Source: Nissolia schottii
Taxonomy: Eukaryota > Streptophyta > Magnoliopsida > Fabales > Fabaceae
Direction: 5' to 3'
NCBI GenBank assembly: GCA_003254905.1
Contig: QANU01064559.1
Span: 888,313-952,312, forward strand
DNA: 64,000 bases
Part shown: in pieces, positions 58,265-64,000 of the stretch
Layout: each line of letters starts with the position of its first letter
Numbering within the stretch: position 1 is the first letter of the stretch
The notes under the pieces: generated by a model
Seen by the model: the letters and a program-made list of their open reading frames with translations, nothing else
The model's database searches: none
Told to the model about the DNA's origin: nothing
Translations under genes and position numbers: made by a program

Positions 58265-61200
58265 ATGCACCATCTTCTACCATTTGTGATCATTGTCCTT
58301 CTTCTTCTAGTGATTGTCACAAGAATGGCATACACCATCACATGGCTTCCATGGACCATAGCATGTCACTTCCACAAACAAGGCATAAGGGGCCCCACCT
58401 CACACCACCCCATCAAGGGAAACACCGAAGAGATCCGCATGATGTACAATGAGGTCCAATCAAAGCCAATGGCATTGTGCCACGACATCCTTAAAAGGGT
58501 GTGTCCATTCTACCATAGGTGGTCTGCAATGTATGGGAAAACTATCCTCTATTGGCATGGTCCCAAACCCAAGTTGGTGTTATCCGACCCGGATATGATC
58601 AAGGAAGTGCTTTTGAAAACGGGCTTGTGGTTTGAAGGGATTGGTTTGAACCCCTCCATGAAAATGTTCTTTGGAGATGGAATAATCATGTCAAAAGGTG
58701 AAAAATGGGCTCTTCATAGAACAATAGCAAACCAAGCTTTCAAAATGGAGCAAGTTAAGGTAATTATTTTTTCCTTGACAACTATTAATATGTGAGAATG
58801 AATCTTTTCAACTAGAATTTTCAAATGGCTTTATGATGCAATCTCTCACAATTAAAAAAGTGAGGCACAGATATAACATAACCAAAACAAAAAATAATGG
58901 TAAGTGATTACACACACATACCAAAAGGTTACATGATAAATTCTTGTGAAAGTATCTATTTCCTTAACATGCACCTTTTGTTTTTCTTTTGCTATATCAT
59001 TTAGTTATTCCGATAGTCACTTGTAAACAATCAGTGATTTTGGTTGCATTACTGCAGTAAATATGTAAGAAAATGTGATAAAAAATCTTTTAAAGTGAAT
59101 ATCTCACTTTATTGGATAACGTAAAAATTTTCACTCTTAGATCAATAAAATGAAAAATGAGACATTTTTTTTCTTTAATTTATTAATTTAAGAGTCAAAT
59201 CTCCCACTTTACCTTTTAAGATGAGATCTTTACTTCAGATGATCTAAATCCAAAAAAATTTACTGCATAGCAATGTCCAATTGAATTAGGGTTTAGAATT
59301 TGAATTAAAAGATTAATTGTCATGCTCTTTTAACACTATCATCCAATCAAATTATGCATGACATGTTAAGTAGTGGGTGGGAGAATTAGTTATTATTATT
59401 TATGTGGTAATACATTATTGGATGATGGTGTAAACAAAACTTCACACTGCCAAGAGCAATTAAACACTTTGAATTAATGCAAGCCAACATTTTTCTTGAC
59501 TAAAATTTTATTTGTAAAAGTCTTGGATTCCAAGAATTGTAGAAAGCACGAAAGCAATGTTGTGCAAGTGGGAAGAGGAGAATAGAATCAAAGATGAATT
59601 TGAGATTGAAGTGAATAGGGAACTCCATGTTCTCTCAGCTGATATCATAGCCAGAGTTGCTTTTGGAAGCAGCTATGAAGAAGGGAAAGAGATTTTTGAG
59701 TTGCTAGAACAGCAATATCACCTTGCCTCACTTGCTGTCAGAAGTGTTTATATTCCTGGCTTCAGGTATCTTATGAAATTAAGAGTTTAATTACTATGCA
59801 ATATTACTGTAAAAGCTATACACTATCGTTTAATCTTATGTTACCGCATCAACAAAAAATGGTTTCTATTTTAAGTAGTGAGTGAAAGAATTAACAATGC
59901 ATATAAATGAAACTCTAAAATTAAACCAACTATCATCAAAAAAGTTATTGCATAGATACGGATTGAACATCTCATATTAAACACATTCAATGAAATGAGT
60001 AATGTTACACTCAATATGAATTACTTATCTATACATATCCAACGATCAATATGCTTGTTACATCATTCTAACACGTATATTCGGGCAAAAATGTTGGCTT
60101 CACAGCACATGTTTTTTTTATAATGCACATATATCCAAATTTGCGTGGGAATCCCCTTCTGTTACAAATTTGCATGAGAAGTTGGGACAAAAACCCATTC
60201 CTTGTTAAATTTCGATTTTGCAGCAGAAATGTTATTTTATGATGGAAACTTCTGCTGCAAAGTAGTTTTCGTGGAATACTTTATCGGCAACACGATTTCC
60301 ATCACAAATTTTGCCACAAATAATTTGTTTTTTCTACCGCAAAACGTTTTTCTTGTAGTAAAATGGTCCTATTAATGTGCAGGTTTCTACCTACTAAGAA
60401 GAATAGAGAAAGAAAGAGACTAGAAAAGAGAACCAATGAATTAATTCAAGCCATGATTGAGGAAAACCAAAATTCACAAAACAATTCAGAAAATCTGCTG
60501 TCTTTGTTGATTTCTTCTCACATATCCATCAACAATAATGAGAGGCAGAGGTTAGGGTTGAATGACATAATAGGTGATTGCAAGAACTTCTACCTTGCAG
60601 GGAAGGAAACAACTGCAAATTCATTGAGTTGGGCAATCCTCCTTTTAGGGTTGGATCAAGAGTGGCAATGCAAGGCACGTGAGGAGGTGCTTGGTCTTTT
60701 AGGACCTAATGCACACCCAAATGCTGAAGCATTGAGTGAATTGAAACTTGTAAGTTTGTTTGTGCCTTTCTAGTTTATGAGATTTGTTATAGTTAATTAC
60801 ATTCTCTATCACTAGAAAATAGGTAGATAAATGGTAAATTGCACTAAACTCCCTACTGTTAGGTGATACTACATATAAATTCTATGATTTGCTAGAACAT
60901 ATAGGAATCTCCTCTCAAGTTTAAGTGATATTACATTAGATATTTTAATATTTATGGGATATGACATTGAGCTTACGTGTAAATTACTGTAAACATGATA
61001 TTAATATTTTGGGGAGGTTAGTGTTGTCTATCAATCAAGGAGCATTATATGTAATATCACCTGACCTCAGAAGAAGACAATATAATTTGTCCTAAAAAAT
61101 AGATACTTATGAGAACACTAAGTCAATGTAATTCACCTTAAAAAAATGATACTTACAAGAACATATAATCTCAGGTTCATATTGACACAATCGTGTAGAT

Positions 61201-62170
61201 TTTGGTTGATAATTAGATTCTCTTTTAGTTCTTACAATTTTTAATATGATCTGAATAGTAGTGAGAATATGCCACCAAGATATCTTAAATTTGTACATAA
61301 GAGGATATTCCAGTTATAATTTTACACATTATATTTATACAAGTGATCTCTACGTGAATTAGTAATGAAAAATGGTTTTTTAATCCTTGTGTTGTACATC
61401 ACTACGAGGGCACCCCAATTTGTAACACACTCGTAGACATTGGTAGGAGTATATAATTGTGCATGTAAATTTTTCTCTTACTTTTATCTCTTTTTTCAAG
61501 TGTTGCATTTTAATGTCTTCATTCAAAGTTCAAATTCTCTCGTTCTTTGGCAAACAACATATATTTAGGTGGTGACAAATGTGTGCTATGTGAGGATTGG
61601 TGTAAAATTAGTATGCAAAAATGGGCTGTGAATAACAAATTAAGTATTTTCTCTGTTTTATAATAATTGTCACTTTTAATATTTTTAATCATTAATAAAT
61701 TAATGTATCTAAATACAATACAGTAACATTGGATCTATGTTTTGCTCAAATAGGTGAACTTGATACTCCAAGAAACACTTAGACTCTACCCTCTGACAGG
61801 GGCATTAGTGAGGCAAGCAAGCAAAAGAGTTAAGCTTGGAAACATTGATATCCCTAGTGGTACACAACTATATCTTTCCATCACTGCGGTTCATCATGAC
61901 ATTGAGTTATGGGGAGAAGATGCACATGAATTCAACCCTATGAGATTTGCTGAGCCTAGGAAGAATTCTTCAGCTCCATATTTTCCATTTGGATTGGGCC
62001 CCAAATATTGTGTGGGACAAAATTTGGCCATGATTGAAATGAAGGTTGTCCTCGCCATGGTCTTGCAAAGATATTCTTTTGTTGTTTCACCTACTTATGC
62101 TCATGGGCCAATGTTGTTGATGAGCTTGTTACCTCAATATGGCATACAAATTATCTTTAGGAGATTGTGA
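58265..62170 (+). CDS. Cytochrome P450, CYP72 clan (CYP721A-like)
   Basis: Four exons in phase, 58265-58759, 59521-59765, 60383-60749 and 61754-62170, give 507 aa, a normal P450 length. The N-terminal ER anchor is [20 protein letters not shown]. Family blocks follow: [35 protein letters not shown] and [20 protein letters not shown]. The I-helix AGKETT starts at A319, with K in the middle. The K-helix ExxR is ETLR (E376, R379). A PxRF-type FNPMRF is present. The heme loop [10 protein letters not shown] has C455 as thiolate ligand. Exon 2 was started at 59521 because [14 protein letters not shown] continues the family sequence; a later start would drop it. The CYP72 clan call is firm, and CYP721A is from memory of similar sequences. 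Substrate unknown; the clan includes hormone- and terpenoid-oxidising enzymes. In the heme motif, Lys replaces the usual Arg. Confidence 0.93.
59313..59463. mobile_element. MITE-like foldback in P450 intron 1
   Basis: The left end TTAATTGTCATGCTCTTTTA and the complement of the right end, TTTAATTGCTCTTGGCAGTG, share TTAATTG and GCTCTT, and both continue to CATCATCCAAT (inner repeats at about 59348 and 59420). Length about 150 bp. It lies just upstream of exon 2. Confidence 0.6.
60090..60360. mobile_element. CACTA-like element end in P450 intron 2
   Basis: The right edge reads CGTTTTTCTTGTAGTA, the complement of TACTACAAGAAAAACG, differing by one base from the CACTACAAGAAAA terminus of plant CACTA elements. 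The 200 bp before it hold repeated CTGCTGCAAA/TTTGCAGCAG and CGTGGAA/TTTCCAC words typical of their sub-terminal repeats. The left end was not found. The edge is only 22 bp before the exon 3 splice site. Confidence 0.55.
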
Positions 62171-62749
62171 AAATGATTATTACAACTAGTGAAACTTGTG
62201 TCTGTTAAGTAATAGATTAGTTGTGGCTATTGAACGTGGAAAGTGATGATAAGTGGTTATTGTAAGTTTTTTTTTTAAGTAAATGAATATTGCATATTTT
62301 TTTATTTATATTTATTAGTGGGTCTTGACAGATACTCTTTGTCTCTCATTGTCTGTTAAATAATGGATTAATTAAAATAATTGAATATGAATATTGAGAA
62401 TGAGCAGCTAGTATCAATTTTTTTAAGTGGGTGAAGGTTGCATACTTTTTTTTATTTATATCTATTTTGATTTAATTTTAATAATTAAAACATTTATGTG
62501 TATGAACTTAAAAAATTAATTCAATCCAATTTATAGAGACCAAAAAAAATTACCAAAGCAATCCTTTTTATTAAATTGTGTTTTTTTTATTTGTACTTTT
62601 TTTAAAGATATTTATGGTAGGAGTTTCAATTTTTTTTTCTTTCAAAGGTCGGTAAATTCTATTGCAATAACGAAACATCACAAATGCATCCATACGACAA
62701 AACAACTAAAAAGAGGGGATTTCCCATAGATATTACAACCAAATAGCAT
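62171..62749. other. 3' flank of the P450 gene
   Basis: AT-rich 3' UTR and spacer with T and A runs. Nothing else seen. Confidence 0.5.
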
Positions 62750-63213
62750 CCTTAAATAAAGAGACTATAGAGGAGAAAGCGTCATGTTGTGTCGCTTGAA
62801 TTCTCTGACTAAGAAAAGACTGTCATAGACGATGTCCTAAAGTGTGGCTAATTTGTCTTTAGACACTTTCCCATTCCTTGCGAGCCAAATCCTCAAGATA
62901 GTGAATGCTACAGTCGTGTCTCCAAAGAGAGTTGGAAAAACACATAAATCCTTTGAGCTTCAACTAATTTATACCACCATCGCCAGAAAGGTGTGTTAGG
63001 GGCACATGGAGAGATCATGATAGTCCAATCTATTCCAAACCTGTAAGCTGCGAGGACATGATATGATGCAGTGAGTGTTGGATTCAGGGTTGTTTTGGCA
63101 CCGAGGGCAAGGGTCACTCATGCAAGGGATTCGTTCGTTCAGCTTCTGACGAATTGAAATGTCTTCTTGTGCCAAATTCTGCACGAAAATTTTAATTTTG
63201 GGAGGAACTTTTA
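62750..63213 (-). pseudogene. LINE-type reverse-transcriptase zinc-binding (zf-RVT) fragment
   Basis: The minus-strand reading begins VPPKIKIFVQNLAQEDISIR, then QKLNERIP and PCPRCQNNPESNTHCIISCP, then SLQVWNRL. This is the zf-RVT pattern found at the C-terminus of plant non-LTR retrotransposons: PPK at the start, CPxC, H-x3-C and xVW. After a frame change it continues as TTVAFTILRIWLARNGKVSK and stops at a TAG, then stays readable as DIVYDSLFLVREF. No reverse-transcriptase core is present in the window. It is a 5'-truncated, broken LINE remnant. Confidence 0.8.
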
Positions 63214-64000
63214 GTGACTAGTTAGATTCCTAGAGCTTTATGTAGGAGTTAATTGTAAGAATTGTGTCCCAGAATGTTTCTCATATAATATAAAGTGTAA
63301 TAATTATAGAAATGTTAAATTTATCGATTATTTCATTGAAGAGACATCATTAATTACATGATTATATGAAGAATATATGTGACTATTGAAATGAGTATGA
63401 TAGAATCGTCATTTCATGTATATATAAAGAAAGGATGTAGTACTCAACATTAGAATTCAATATCTCCATTAATATTTTACTACGAAGGAAGTGGTCAAAA
63501 GGGAGAAATCACCATATTTTATATTTACTTGTTTAAGGATTGTTCTGTCGATTAAAGTCTATGAAATGTTAATTATCAATCTTCAAGCGTACCAATGACT
63601 TATTTTCTAAAGAATGGTATATTATCTTAATCTAATTTGTGTGAAAATCATGAAATTTTAGATCTTAAAATATAGTGTGTATATGATAATCAATTTATGC
63701 ATAAACCAATTAATTGCTTACATTAATGTAATAAGGCCCCATCGAAAAAAACTTAAAATTTGAAACCTGCAAGTAAGTTTTAAAATGTAGAGAATAGCTC
63801 TACTTGCACCAAAAATAGTATCTACGTAATACATGGTTACATTTTATGCTCGGAATATACCTTAGTGGTCAATTTGATATAGTATTATTCACAGTAGTAG
63901 TCAATGCTTAGGAAGCGATTTTTTCAAGTTTTTCTTAATAAATTAGTTATGACATAGAAAATTAAGATAATCTTATTCTATTTGTTGTTCAATTTGAATC
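63214..64000. other. AT-rich spacer at the window's right edge
   Basis: No coding frame, RNA or clear repeat seen. Confidence 0.5.

Overview
The window reads as nuclear DNA of a flowering plant. It is AT-rich, has GT-AG introns and plant-specific gene families (COV/DUF502, X8, DUF620, DUF1195, OEP24, a CYP72-clan P450), plant-type 7SL promoters (USE plus TATA), and hAT, MITE, LTR and plant-mobile-domain repeats. The protein sequences look dicot, and by my recollection of related proteins most like a legume. Species-level assignment is not possible from sequence alone. A single N at 9597 shows this is assembled sequence.

Layout. 1-1477: 3' part of an X8 (callose-binding type) cell-wall protein gene (+). 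3080-7754: six-exon CONTINUOUS VASCULAR RING-like membrane protein gene (+). 7.8-12.3 kb: a transposon-rich gap with two hAT elements that keep 8-bp target duplications (one carries a broken transposase C-terminus) and a ~240-bp tandem repeat. 13.4-21.4 kb: a plant-mobile-domain (PMD) gene, typical of transposon-associated copies, split by an intact 3,241-bp solo LTR with a perfect 5-bp target duplication. 23923-33057: nine-exon EXA1/GYF-domain translational regulator gene (+), about 1767 aa. 34.2-38.0 kb: three 7SL (SRP) RNA gene copies with complete upstream elements, two in a direct segmental duplication and one inverted between them. 38015-39144: DUF1195-type small membrane protein (-). 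42.2-43.2 kb: three C/D-box snoRNAs on the minus strand behind a TATA/telo-box promoter, two of them tandem copies. 44.1-44.4 kb: an array of five palindromic units. 44690-47872: DUF620 protein (-). 49177-51578: OEP24 chloroplast outer-envelope pore (+). 53810-55780: intronless At1g75140-like membrane protein (+). 58265-62170: four-exon CYP72-clan P450 (+), closest in my memory to CYP721A. 62.7-63.2 kb: a dead LINE-type fragment (-).

The genes are independent plant transcription units and no operon-like cooperation is expected. One functional theme is loose but real: 7SL RNA, rRNA-modifying snoRNAs and the GYF/eIF4E-binding protein all belong to the translation and protein-targeting machinery. 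The most unusual stretches are the 7SL cluster, the snoRNA cluster whose guides converge on one 25S rRNA segment, the palindrome array, and the PMD gene whose stop codon is supplied by the end of the inserted LTR. Exon boundaries were placed by eye from splice consensus, phase and family similarity. rRNA target matches rely on remembered rRNA sequence.
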